Source: an uncultured Bacteroidales bacterium (GTDB taxonomy: Bacteria > Bacteroidota > Bacteroidia > Bacteroidales > WCHB1-69). From it: 64,000 nt of DNA. Both the position numbers and the translations under genes were made by a program. Under the pieces are notes generated by a model, which had not been told where the DNA came from, made no database searches, and saw only the letters and a list, made by a program, of their open reading frames with translations. The stretch is taken from the NCBI GenBank assembly GCA_905233585.1, contig CAJOFD010000005.1, forward strand, positions 89,381-153,380. Reading direction: 5' to 3'. Of the stretch, positions 19,098-28,135 are shown one piece after another (position 1 is the first letter of the stretch; each line of letters opens with the position of its first letter).

Positions 19098-20600
19098 TTA
19101 TTCACATTCAAACCATTCTTCCAAATATTGAATAAATTCTGTACTTGCTTTCATTTTGTCGTACATCAGTGTGTCATTTTCAATAAATGGAACTTGGGTT
19201 CTGTACATTTCCAAAATTTGTTCAATCAAAGGAGATGATTTCAATGGTTTTCTAAATTCCAAAGCCTGAGCAGCATTGAAAAGTTCTATACCCAATAGTT
19301 TTTCCACATTTTCCACAATTCTGAAACATTTGGTTGCTGCATTAGCCCCCATGCTTACATGGTCTTCTTGACCTTGTGAAGAAATTATACTATCGGTGGA
19401 GCAAGGCATTGTCAATGATTTATTTTGATTGACAATTGCTGCTGCAGTATATTGAGGTATCATAAATCCGGAATTTAAACCGGGTTTGGCCACCAAAAAT
19501 GAAGGCAAATCGTGTTTGCCGTCTATCAGTTGATATACTCTTCGTTCTGAAATATTGCCGAGTTCAGCTATGGCAATGCTTAAAAAATCAAAACTGATGG
19601 CTAAAGGCTGTCCATGAAAATTACCTGCCGAAATCACCAAATCTTCTTTTGGAAAAATAGTAGGATTATCCGTAACGGAATTTATCTCTGTTTCAAATAC
19701 CGATTTAACATAATCTATTGCATCTTTGCTTGCCCCGTGTACCTGTGGCATGCAGCGGAAAGAGTAGGGGTCTTGCACTTGTTTTTTTTGTTGTTTGGCA
19801 ATTTCCGAACCTTCCAGAAATTGGTTTATATTGTTGGCTGTTTCTATTTGTCCTAAATGAGGACGAACTACATGCACTTGTTCCATAAAGGGTTCTATTC
19901 TGCCATTGAAAGCCTCCAATGAAATTGCCCCGACAAGGTCTGCCAAAACAGATAGTTTTTCCGATTTCAAAACCAACCAAACCCCATATGCTGACATAAA
20001 TTGAGTGCCATTCAACAAGGCTAAGCCTTCTTTGGATTTCAATTTGATCGGTTCAAATTTAAATTTAGCGTTGATTTCGGCAGCCGCATAACGTTTACCG
20101 CGGAAATACACTTCGCCCAATCCAATCAATGGCAGGCACAAATGAGCCAAAGGTGCTAAATCACCCGATGCACCAAGCGAACCTTGTTGATATACAATAG
20201 GATATATTCTATTGTTATACAAATCTATCAACCGTTGTACTGTTGCCACTTGTACTCCCGAATGTCCGTAGGAGAGCGATTGTATTTTCAACAGCATCAT
20301 CAAACGGACAATTTCCTGCGGTACTTCTTCGCCAATGCCACATGCATGACTTTTCATTAGATTTTCTTGCAGCTTTTCCAAATCATGTTCAGAAACTTTA
20401 GTGTTGCACAACGAACCGAAGCCTGTGGTAACACCATAAATGGGAGTAGGGTCTTTTTTTACTTTATTGTCAAGATATTCCCGACATTGCTGTATTTTTG
20501 AAACAGCTTCTGTAGATAATTCCAATTTTTTGTTTTCTCTGATTATCTCATATACAGCCTTAAATGTCAAAGGTTTTCTCAATATTTTGTAAGTTTTCAT
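19098..20600 (-). CDS. hutH: Histidine ammonia-lyase
   Basis: The 500-residue enzyme deaminates histidine to urocanate, the first step of histidine use. The MIO cofactor triad Ala-Ser-Gly is in GSLGASGDLAPLAHL near residue 143. Other family motifs are YGVTTGFGSL, LLNGTQFMSA, SVTDNPTIF and SSQGQEDHVSMGANAA. No other hut genes (hutU, hutI, ftcD) are in the window. It lies 4 bases downstream of hisS, so one promoter probably serves both; pairing of hutH with hisS suggests linked handling of histidine, though that is inference. Confidence 0.96.
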   Translation of the reverse strand: MKTYKILRKPLTFKAVYEIIRENKKLELSTEAVSKIQQCREYLDNKVKKDPTPIYGVTTGFGSLCNTKVSEHDLEKLQENLMKSHACGIGEEVPQEIVRLMMLLKIQSLSYGHSGVQVATVQRLIDLYNNRIYPIVYQQGSLGASGDLAPLAHLCLPLIGLGEVYFRGKRYAAAEINAKFKFEPIKLKSKEGLALLNGTQFMSAYGVWLVLKSEKLSVLADLVGAISLEAFNGRIEPFMEQVHVVRPHLGQIETANNINQFLEGSEIAKQQKKQVQDPYSFRCMPQVHGASKDAIDYVKSVFETEINSVTDNPTIFPKEDLVISAGNFHGQPLAISFDFLSIAIAELGNISERRVYQLIDGKHDLPSFLVAKPGLNSGFMIPQYTAAAIVNQNKSLTMPCSTDSIISSQGQEDHVSMGANAATKCFRIVENVEKLLGIELFNAAQALEFRKPLKSSPLIEQILEMYRTQVPFIENDTLMYDKMKASTEFIQYLEEWFECE

Positions 20601-20604
20601 ACGA

Positions 20605-21960
20605 TTATTTGACTAAATTCAACAATTCATCTAAAGAAAGTAACATTTGTGTATGTTCCTGCATGTTTTTGACAGTGAATTTCTGTTGGTTTATTTCATT
20701 TTCACCTGCCAAAACCACAAATGGAATATGCTTATTATCTGCATATTTTATTTGTTTTGGCAACTTGACTGCTTCGGGATATATTTCAGCACCAATACCA
20801 TTTTTTCTTAATGTATAGAGGGCTTGCAAACAATAACGTTCTTCTTTGGCACCAAAATTGACAAAAAAGATTTTAACAGGAGATTTCACATCCTGATTTT
20901 GATTCAATTCTTTCCAAACATCATAAATACGTTCTACTCCAAAACTAATACCGACACCAGACATATTATCTAAACCGAAAATGCCTGTCAGATTGTCATA
21001 TCTGCCGCCTCCGGTAATACTGCCAATGGGAACTTGTTTTGATTTCACTTCAAAAATTGTACCCGTATAATAATTTAATCCACGTGCTAAAGTCAAATCC
21101 AATTTTACTTCACATTGTGGAGATAAATTTTTGTCTTCTATATAAGATAAAATAGTCAAACATTCATCAATACCCGTGAGCCCTACATCTGAATCTTTCA
21201 GTATTTCTTTTAATGTATTGATTTTTTCGTAATTGTTTCCGCTTAACAACAAAATGGGAGTTAGTTTCTGTATGGCAGTTTCATCTATACTTTTTTCTTT
21301 TAATTCCTCACATACTTTTTCCAGACCGATTTTTTCCATTTTATCAATGGCAACGGTAATATCAATCACTTTGTCTTCATAGCCTATATATTGGGCAATG
21401 CCCGAAAGAATTTTCCTATTGTTAAACAAAATGCAGACTTCCATATTCAGTTTATGGAAAACTGTGTCAATCATGTGTATAAGTTCCACCTCATTGAGTA
21501 AAGAATCGCTACCGATAATATCAGCATCGCATTGATAAAACTCACGATAACGACCTTTTTGAGGGCGGTCGGCTCTCCAAACAGGTTGCATTTGATAACG
21601 TTTAAACGGAAATGTCAAATCGCTTTGATGTTGCACCACAAAACGGGCAAATGGTACCGTCAAATCGTACCGTAAGCCTTTTTCACAAATGCGGCTGGCA
21701 ATTTTTGTCGGCGATTCATTTAAATTAATATCAGGCGTAAAATCCCCAGAATTAAGCACTTTAAACACCAATCTGTCCCCTTCGTCTCCATATTTGCCCA
21801 TCAAAGTGGAAAGATTTTCCATAGATGGGGTTTCTATGGGTAAATATCCGAATTGTTCAAATGTTGAACGAATAATATCAAAAATATAATTTCTGCATAT
21901 CATTTCATGTGGCATAAAATCACGTGTGCCACGTGGAATACCTATTGTTTGTTTTGCCAT
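20605..21960 (-). CDS. hisS: Histidyl-tRNA synthetase
   Basis: The 451-residue class II synthetase charges tRNA-His. Motif 1 region is at about 20-50, motif 2 is [13 protein letters not shown] followed by [12 protein letters not shown], the histidine-binding loop is [14 protein letters not shown], and motif 3 is [12 protein letters not shown]. The C-terminal anticodon-binding domain starts near 355. Length is usual. A TATCTTTG box lies 23 bases upstream, and hutH follows in the same unit. Confidence 0.96.
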   Translation of the reverse strand: MAKQTIGIPRGTRDFMPHEMICRNYIFDIIRSTFEQFGYLPIETPSMENLSTLMGKYGDEGDRLVFKVLNSGDFTPDINLNESPTKIASRICEKGLRYDLTVPFARFVVQHQSDLTFPFKRYQMQPVWRADRPQKGRYREFYQCDADIIGSDSLLNEVELIHMIDTVFHKLNMEVCILFNNRKILSGIAQYIGYEDKVIDITVAIDKMEKIGLEKVCEELKEKSIDETAIQKLTPILLLSGNNYEKINTLKEILKDSDVGLTGIDECLTILSYIEDKNLSPQCEVKLDLTLARGLNYYTGTIFEVKSKQVPIGSITGGGRYDNLTGIFGLDNMSGVGISFGVERIYDVWKELNQNQDVKSPVKIFFVNFGAKEERYCLQALYTLRKNGIGAEIYPEAVKLPKQIKYADNKHIPFVVLAGENEINQQKFTVKNMQEHTQMLLSLDELLNLVK

Positions 21961-21982
21961 TGGTTTGTTTCTTTTTTATTTG

Positions 21983-21990
21983 CAAAGATA
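21983..21990 (-). promoter_or_regulatory. -7 box for hisS
   Basis: TATCTTTGC on the minus strand, 23 bases upstream of the hisS start. Confidence 0.6.
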
Positions 21991-22212
21991 ACATAAAAAA
22001 TGCAATTACTATCTATTAATAAAGGTATGTGTCTTTTTAAAGTTTTTAACAAAATTAAAACATACATATTTTACAACAATTCAAAAAAGTCATTTTGTGG
22101 TAAACACATAAATATTTGGTTAAAAATATTTTACAAAATTTCAACAACTACATTTACATTTTTTTTTGAAAAAAACAAGTGTAAAAAAAAATTATTCTAA
22201 ACTTTTTATATG

Positions 22213-22220
22213 TATCTTTG
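22213..22220 (+). promoter_or_regulatory. -7 box for dnaA
   Basis: TATCTTTGC, about 128 bases before the dnaA ATG, leaving a long AT-rich leader. Confidence 0.55.
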
Positions 22221-22348
22221 CATAGTCGAAAAAATGAGATTGTTTTTTTTGTCATACATTTGATAATCAAATTGATATTTGATAAAATTATTGCAAAACA
22301 CATTTTTCCCGACTAAATTATTAACATATAGAAACACACATAAAAGAA

Positions 22349-23770
22349 ATGACAGAACAAGAAGCATGGAATGAATGCCTGAAGTTTATAAAGGATAATA
22401 TTGAAGAAGAAAGTTTTAACACTTGGTTTTCTCCAATCAAAGCCATTTCTTTAGACAACCATATCCTTACTATACAAGTGCCAAGTTTGTATTATCACGA
22501 ATGGATAGAAGGAAATTATTGGAAATTGCTCAAAAGTGCTATCAATCGTGTGTTGGGACCTGAAGGAAAATTGGAATACAAAATTTTGGTGGCCAATTCT
22601 TCAATGACATTGCCCCCAACCAGAGTCGGTACAATGGATAATAATATCAATATACCTTTGGATGAAAATCTGAACAAGAAAAAAGGGGAAAAAGATATTA
22701 TCAATCCTTTTGTCGTTCCCGGATTGAAGAAAATAAACATACAATCCCAATTAAAAAAAGAATTGAATTTCGATACTTTTATAGAAGGGGAGTGCAACCG
22801 TTTGGCACGTGCCGCAGGTTATTCTATTGCAACGAATCCCATCGGAACAACTGCATTCAATCCTTTTTTTATCTATTCGGCTTCTGGTTTGGGCAAAACT
22901 CACTTGGCTCATGCAATAGGCTTGGAAACCAAAGTGAATTTTCCTGACGCTTTGGTGCTTTATGTTGATTCTGTTACATTTCTAAGACAATACGTACACG
23001 CATCTAATGATAACACGCTTGATGATTTCTTCCATTTTTATCAAATGTTGGATATGTTAATCATTGATGATATTCAATTTTTGGCAGGAAAAGTGCATAC
23101 ACAAGAAATGTTTTTCCAAATATTTAATGCTTTTCATCAGAAACACAAGCAGATAATTATCACTGCAGACAAATCTCCCGCTGAAATTCAACAATTTGAC
23201 CAAAGATTATTGTCCCGTTTCAAATGGGGATTGGCCGCTGATTTGCAATCGCCGGATAAGGAAACGAGAACCAAAATCATTCGTTCCAAATGCTATAGCA
23301 GTGGCATTGATATTCCCGATGAAGTTGTTGAATATCTGGCATGTAGAATTGTTTCAAACGTCAGGGAAATTGAAGGGGCTATCATTACCATTTTGGCTCA
23401 ATCTTCGTTGAATAAGCAAAAAATAACCGTAGAGTTAGCTAAACAAATGATAGATAGATTTGTACGTAATACTTCGCACAAAATTTCAATTGATTATATA
23501 CAAAAAGTTGTATGCGATCACTTTGGCGTATCTGTGTCAGAATTGTCTTCATCTTCCAGAAAACGCAATATTGTTCAAGTGAGACAAACTTCGATGTATT
23601 TTGCAAAAAAATACACGGATTTGTCTTTGGCTCAAATTGGTGCTCAATGTGGTAACAAAGACCATGCAACGGTATTGCATGCTTGCAGAACCGTAGATAA
23701 TTTGAAAGTTACCGACAGACATTTTAAAGAACATTTGGAAGAAATTGATAAAATTATAAAAAACGCATAA
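22349..23770 (+). CDS. dnaA: Chromosomal replication initiator DnaA
   Basis: The 473-residue AAA+ initiator opens oriC. Domain I (about 1-85, EAWNECLKFIKDNIEEESFNTWF) is followed by a variable linker. Domain III has Walker A SASGLGKTHLAHAIG near 178 and Walker B MLIIDDIQFL near 235. Domain IV carries the DnaA signature CGNKDHATVLHACRTV near 435 for DnaA-box binding. The gene stands alone with a ~120-nt leader and a strong terminator; no dnaN or recF follows, as is common in Bacteroidetes. Confidence 0.97.
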   Translation: MTEQEAWNECLKFIKDNIEEESFNTWFSPIKAISLDNHILTIQVPSLYYHEWIEGNYWKLLKSAINRVLGPEGKLEYKILVANSSMTLPPTRVGTMDNNINIPLDENLNKKKGEKDIINPFVVPGLKKINIQSQLKKELNFDTFIEGECNRLARAAGYSIATNPIGTTAFNPFFIYSASGLGKTHLAHAIGLETKVNFPDALVLYVDSVTFLRQYVHASNDNTLDDFFHFYQMLDMLIIDDIQFLAGKVHTQEMFFQIFNAFHQKHKQIIITADKSPAEIQQFDQRLLSRFKWGLAADLQSPDKETRTKIIRSKCYSSGIDIPDEVVEYLACRIVSNVREIEGAIITILAQSSLNKQKITVELAKQMIDRFVRNTSHKISIDYIQKVVCDHFGVSVSELSSSSRKRNIVQVRQTSMYFAKKYTDLSLAQIGAQCGNKDHATVLHACRTVDNLKVTDRHFKEHLEEIDKIIKNA

Positions 23771-23795
23771 GACACTAAAAAATATTTTTTCACAG

Positions 23796-23830
23796 AAAAA
23801 AGCCTATAACATTTTGTTATAGGCTTTTTT
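23796..23830 (+). terminator. Terminator of dnaA
   Basis: A 16-bp perfect stem (23796-23811 with 23815-23830) with a 3-base loop and a T tract. Confidence 0.88.
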
Positions 23831-23958
23831 TTATAAAAACTTTTTTATGTAAAATAAATCTTATACTTATACAATAAATTCAAATAAACTCAAACGATTG
23901 AATTTCAAATATTTCATTTTGTCCCATAATTGACATTATGTAAACTAAAACGGACAAA

Positions 23959-24343
23959 ATGAAAAAAGGTTTGGAAAAAGTTTTTAAATTCCTACTTATC
24001 CCAATTTGTTGGAAAAAAATTTTTCTGCAAGGCTCTTAATGTAGATGTTTATTTTAATTCAAACAGTCTTAAAGAAACTGTTTATAAGGCTGCAATTTCA
24101 AAAAAATCAACGGAATTAGTATATTATATGCCATATATTATTGCTAATATGAAACCCTACAAAAAGAACGCAAAACCTAAAAGTAAATCACAAAAAACAA
24201 ATTTTTTCTTTGAAAATATAATGCTCTTAACTTGTGAAGTAAAGAACGTTGGAATTGCACATATAGTTATTGGAATGACTATTAATAAAAATTATGTAGA
24301 ATACAGTATAACAGATTTTGAATATAAGAAAAAGCGACAATAA
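23959..24343 (+). pseudogene. Frameshifted remnant resembling a mobile-element LPD3-type domain protein
   Basis: An ATG at 23959 opens a 26-codon frame (MKKGLEKVFKFLL...) that stops at about 24040. The next frame, open from 23963 to the stop at 24343, continues the sequence sensibly (SQFVGKKFFCKALNVDVYF, then SLKETVYKAAISKKSTELV). A single frameshift near 23990-24010 would join them into about 125 residues. The segment with 'KET-KAA-SKKSTELV' and 'VGIAHIVIGMTI' recalls small proteins and domains from Bacteroides mobile elements (LPD3-like, found near phage-type polyvalent proteins). That match is from memory and is tentative. The longest ATG-started frame alone is 24128-24343 (71 codons). The stop codon lies inside the following terminator stem. 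Confidence 0.42.
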
Positions 24344-24385
24344 AGGGTCCCACAAAAAGGGACATCAAATTATTGTCGCTTTTCC
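24326..24385. terminator. Strong two-part hairpin after the remnant ORF
   Basis: A 14-bp perfect outer stem (24330-24343 with 24370-24383) encloses an inner 5-bp stem GTCCC/GGGAC (24347-24351 with 24359-24363). It has T runs on both strands, so it can terminate in both directions. On the minus strand a TATCTTTG box at 24391-24398 points into it. Confidence 0.7.
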
Positions 24386-24390
24386 ACTTG

Positions 24391-24398
24391 CAAAGATA
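24391..24398 (-). promoter_or_regulatory. Promoter-like box facing the hairpin at 24326-24385
   Basis: TATCTTTGC on the minus strand would start a transcript near 24386 that is almost entirely the hairpin and ends in its T run near 24325. No gene on that strand follows. This may mark a small RNA of about 60-65 nt or a relic promoter. Confidence 0.35.
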
Positions 24399-24515
24399 TA
24401 ACAAAAAACAATACAAAATGATAGATTTTTAAAAAAAATAAAAAAAAAGTTGTAAGATATTGACTTACAACTACTATTCTCCTTGTAAAAGAAAATCTAT
24501 TAATGCTAATCTCTA

Positions 24516-26615
24516 TTATGCAGTGCGTGACAAATGCACCCTATCTATCCCTATAACATTGTGTTGATGGGTTGGATAAACGAAATAATCCACTTGTTTG
24601 CGGTGTTTGATGGCTTCTGTCAAAAATTGCAGACTATTTTGCCATACCACAGTCGGGTCTACAGCTCCATGAATGATAAGAATATGTCCGTCTATCTTTT
24701 CCACTTGATTCAAGAGTGAATTGTTTTTATATCCTTCTGGATTTTCTTGAGGAGTATCCATATAGCGTTCACCGTACATTACCTCATAATATTTCCAATC
24801 GATAACAGGACCACCTGCGGTAGCTACCTTGAACACTTCCGGATGTTGCAGTTTTAAGGTCAGTGTCATAAATCCGCCATAACTCCAACCGTCTATGGAA
24901 AATCTATCTGTATCCACGAAGGGCAGCGACTGCAGATATTTCACTCCCACCATTTGATCTTCGACTTCTACCGTTCCCAATCGGCGGTGAATGGTACTTT
25001 CAAATTCAAAACCGCGATTGGCGGTACCTCTGTTATCCAAAGTAAAAACCACATAACCCTTCTGTGCCATATAGTGGAGAAAATGCCCCCCACTCATCCA
25101 ATTGTTGGTAACCAATTGTGAATGCGGACCACCATAGACATAAAAAAAGACTGGATATTTTTTGTTCGGGTCAAAATTGATAGGTTTTATCAAACGGTAA
25201 TATAAACTGTCACCATTGTTGTTTTTCAACATACCGATAGACACCTCCGGCAAAGCAAAACCTTTCAATGCGATAGTATCTTCCAATATCGTTGCCAACG
25301 TTTTACCCTTGGCGTTTTGTATCGTTATTTTGGCAGGCAAATGCAAAGAACTATATTTGTCAATAAAATATTTTCCATCAGACGATGGCAACACCGTATG
25401 AGTACCCTCTTGATTGCATATCGGTTGAATGTTTGATGTTTTCATATCCAAAACAAAGAAACGTTGTCCGACAATTTCGTCTTTGTTGGAGGTGAAATAC
25501 ACCTTGTCGCCCTTGGAAGAAAAGCCTTCAAAACTCATCACGACCCAATTGCCTTTGGTCAATTGTTTGATTTCTTTTCCGGAAACATCATACAGATGCA
25601 GATGTTTGTACCCACTTTTTTGGCTCACCCAAATAAATTGAGAAGCATTGTTTGGCAGAAAATACAAGGGATCGCTGGGTTCCACATAGCGGGCATTGGT
25701 TTCTTCAAACAATGTCTGTACAAAATCACCCGTTTGTACATTGTATTTGTTTAACTTCAAATGATTTTGTTCCCTATTCAAAACAGCAATATAAATATAT
25801 TGTTCATCTGGAGACCAAGTAACACTGCACAAAAATTGGTCTAAAGGCTCCCCTGTTTTCATATAAATGGTCTTACCACTATTGACATTATACACACCCA
25901 AGGTTACTTGATGACTTGTTTGACCTGCCATAGGATATTTTTCTTGTTGCAATGTCGCTATTCGTGTGGTAGTATTCACAATAGGATAATCGGTAACCAT
26001 ACTTTCGTCCATACGATAAAATGCCAAACAATTGCCTTTTGGCGACCAAAACGAACCTTTATTTATACCAAATTCATTACGATGAACAACATGTCCATAC
26101 TTCACTTCCTTTTCTTGATTGGCATTCACTCTTACGGCTTCTTGGCCGAAAATGCCTGCCATCAAATCGCTGCCCACCGTATATGACACCCTTTGATGAG
26201 CATAATCCCATACTATATTGTTTGCCTTTTTGTCCATTTGAAACAACAATTCGGCTTTCTTTTCTTGGATATTGTAAGCAAAAAGTTTATTTCTGAAATA
26301 GCAATAAAACTCTTGTTCGTTTAGCCAATATACAATTGACGGAAATGAAGACACAGTTTCACCGCAAGCCGCCAATGCTATCTGCAAATCTGTCAATGCC
26401 ACCAATACAGAAGTTTCCGTATAAGGAGCCGTAGCTTGCAACAAATCACCCTGAACATACACATACGCATTTGTCTTTGCATAAAACTGCAATTGTCGAA
26501 GACTTTGCGGATACATCTCTCGAGAGGTAAACACATCTTCCATATTAAAAATCCGCTGTGCAAAAACATTCATAGACATAGAAATTAAAATTACCGATAA
26601 AATTTTTTTTGTCAT
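24516..26615 (-). CDS. Dipeptidyl peptidase IV-type serine peptidase (S9B)
   Basis: The protein from the ATG at 26615 has 699 residues and starts with a signal peptide (TKKILSVILISMSMNVFAQ). An upstream start at 26660 would add 15 charged residues before the signal and overlap cstA, so 26615 is preferred. The N-terminal beta-propeller (about 40-440) is followed by an alpha/beta-hydrolase domain with nucleophile Ser in DGWSYGGFMTL, Asp in HGAVDPTVVW and His in THQHNVIG. It removes X-Pro dipeptides from peptides in the periplasm or at the surface. It lies 25 bases downstream of cstA; a peptide-degrading enzyme next to a peptide/pyruvate carrier fits amino-acid fermentation. Confidence 0.92.
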   Translation of the reverse strand: MTKKILSVILISMSMNVFAQRIFNMEDVFTSREMYPQSLRQLQFYAKTNAYVYVQGDLLQATAPYTETSVLVALTDLQIALAACGETVSSFPSIVYWLNEQEFYCYFRNKLFAYNIQEKKAELLFQMDKKANNIVWDYAHQRVSYTVGSDLMAGIFGQEAVRVNANQEKEVKYGHVVHRNEFGINKGSFWSPKGNCLAFYRMDESMVTDYPIVNTTTRIATLQQEKYPMAGQTSHQVTLGVYNVNSGKTIYMKTGEPLDQFLCSVTWSPDEQYIYIAVLNREQNHLKLNKYNVQTGDFVQTLFEETNARYVEPSDPLYFLPNNASQFIWVSQKSGYKHLHLYDVSGKEIKQLTKGNWVVMSFEGFSSKGDKVYFTSNKDEIVGQRFFVLDMKTSNIQPICNQEGTHTVLPSSDGKYFIDKYSSLHLPAKITIQNAKGKTLATILEDTIALKGFALPEVSIGMLKNNNGDSLYYRLIKPINFDPNKKYPVFFYVYGGPHSQLVTNNWMSGGHFLHYMAQKGYVVFTLDNRGTANRGFEFESTIHRRLGTVEVEDQMVGVKYLQSLPFVDTDRFSIDGWSYGGFMTLTLKLQHPEVFKVATAGGPVIDWKYYEVMYGERYMDTPQENPEGYKNNSLLNQVEKIDGHILIIHGAVDPTVVWQNSLQFLTEAIKHRKQVDYFVYPTHQHNVIGIDRVHLSRTA

Positions 26616-26640
26616 ACTATATTTTTTATGATTAATTAAA

Positions 26641-28116
26641 TTATTCTTTTTCTTTTGCAATGCTTTGTTTTCTGTGTTTCACTAACCAAAAAACAAAAAT
26701 AGCCCCAGCGTCAAGAGTTATCAACCCGCTAATACTGTAAGCCCATATCGGCATCAAGCCCAATCCCCCACTCTGGCTAATGAGTATAAATGTACTACAA
26801 ACCATAGTCATAAACAAGGCTGGAATGAAAGTAATAATAAATATTTTCTTGTTCTTGGCCAAATACATGGTTATTGCCCACAAGGTTACCATCGCCAACA
26901 CTTGATTGCTCCATGCAAAATACCGCCAAATAACATCAAATCCTTTTTCATCGGTCAAACTAAACACCAATAAACCAGCTGTCAAAAGAAATATAGGAAT
27001 GGAAATAAACAATCTGTTTTTGATAGGTTTTTGGTCATATTTGAGAAAATCGGCTACAATCAAACGTGCGGATCTTAATGCGGTATCGCCGGAGGTTACA
27101 GCAGCACTGATAACTCCGATAATGGTTACGGTGGCCACTACGGGTGGAAACCACCTGTTAGCGATAATACCCACCATAGCATTGCCGCCAAATTGTTGCC
27201 CCGTTGCCGGATTGACGGTCAAGGAGTGCAACTCCGGATTATGATAAAATACCGTTGCCGCTGCCGCCCATATTAATGCCACAACACCTTCGGTTATCAT
27301 GGCTCCATAAAAAATGGGACGACCTTGTTTTTCATTCACCATACAACGTGCCATCAACGGAGACTGCGTGGCATGAAATCCCGAAATAGCCCCACATGCA
27401 ATAGAGATGAACATCATAGGGAATATCGGATTAGTATCCGCATGGGGATGCTTATTGGCAAGCCCGTGCCACAATTCTGGTATGTCTGGTTTGTATATAA
27501 CAAAGGCTATCAGTATAGCCACCGCCATCGCCACTAACAATATGCCAAAAATAGGATACAACTTGCCTATCAATTTATCTATTGGCAATAAGGTTGCTAT
27601 GAGATAATAGGCAAAAATAATACCTATCCAAATATAAATATTCCAATCGCTGGTAAAATTGGTATTCAACAAAACTGCAGGCGTATTAATAAAAACGGCT
27701 CCCACCAATATCATCAACAAAATGGTGAATGCTCGCATAATTTGCTTAACGCCATTGCCCAAATATTTTCCGTGAATTTCGGGCAAACTGCAACCGTCAT
27801 TGCGTAGAGAAATCATACCGGCAATAAAATCATGCACCGCTCCAGCAAAAATACTACCAAAAACTATCCACAAAAACGAAGCGGTACCAAATTGGGCTCC
27901 CATAATAGCCCCACAAATAGGTCCCACACCAGCAATATTCAAAAATTGTATCAAAAATATTCTCCATGGTTTCATGGGCACATAATCCACTCCGTCAGCC
28001 TTTGTGATGGCTGGCGTAGGTCTTTGGGTATCTATGCCGAATATTTTTTCGACAATTTTTCCATAAACAAAATAAGCAACTACCAATAAAACTATTGACA
28101 AAAAGAACGTAATCAT
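26641..28116 (-). CDS. cstA: CstA-family carbon starvation transporter
   Basis: The 491-residue inner-membrane protein has about 13 hydrophobic segments. Family motifs are visible: FLNIAGVGPICGAIMGAQFG near the start, VFGSIFAGAVHDFIAGMISLR and SGFHATQSPLMARC. CstA proteins import peptides or pyruvate. This is the short form (the E. coli protein is about 700 residues), common in Bacteroidetes. It is followed by the DPP-IV gene on the same strand and preceded after 19 bases by murF-alr. Confidence 0.93.
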   Translation of the reverse strand: MITFFLSIVLLVVAYFVYGKIVEKIFGIDTQRPTPAITKADGVDYVPMKPWRIFLIQFLNIAGVGPICGAIMGAQFGTASFLWIVFGSIFAGAVHDFIAGMISLRNDGCSLPEIHGKYLGNGVKQIMRAFTILLMILVGAVFINTPAVLLNTNFTSDWNIYIWIGIIFAYYLIATLLPIDKLIGKLYPIFGILLVAMAVAILIAFVIYKPDIPELWHGLANKHPHADTNPIFPMMFISIACGAISGFHATQSPLMARCMVNEKQGRPIFYGAMITEGVVALIWAAAATVFYHNPELHSLTVNPATGQQFGGNAMVGIIANRWFPPVVATVTIIGVISAAVTSGDTALRSARLIVADFLKYDQKPIKNRLFISIPIFLLTAGLLVFSLTDEKGFDVIWRYFAWSNQVLAMVTLWAITMYLAKNKKIFIITFIPALFMTMVCSTFILISQSGGLGLMPIWAYSISGLITLDAGAIFVFWLVKHRKQSIAKEKE

Positions 28117-28135
28117 AATTTTATATCGTTTTTTA

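Larger units (their letters stand above)
21961..22348. other. Divergent intergenic region hisS/dnaA
   Basis: 388 bases, very AT-rich, carrying the hisS promoter at 21983-21990 (minus) and the dnaA promoter at 22213-22220 (plus). It has A and T runs but I found no exact DnaA boxes (TTATCCACA), so there is no support for oriC here. The short open frame inside has no coding character. Confidence 0.6.

Noticed and set aside
22000..22200. 66-codon open frame upstream of dnaA
   Set aside because: It overlaps both promoters, is low in complexity (Lys/Phe/Asn rich) and has no ribosome site; AT-rich chance frame.
21961..22348. Chromosomal origin next to dnaA
   Set aside because: The region is AT-rich but I found no exact DnaA boxes or cluster of near matches; in Bacteroidetes dnaA is often not beside oriC.
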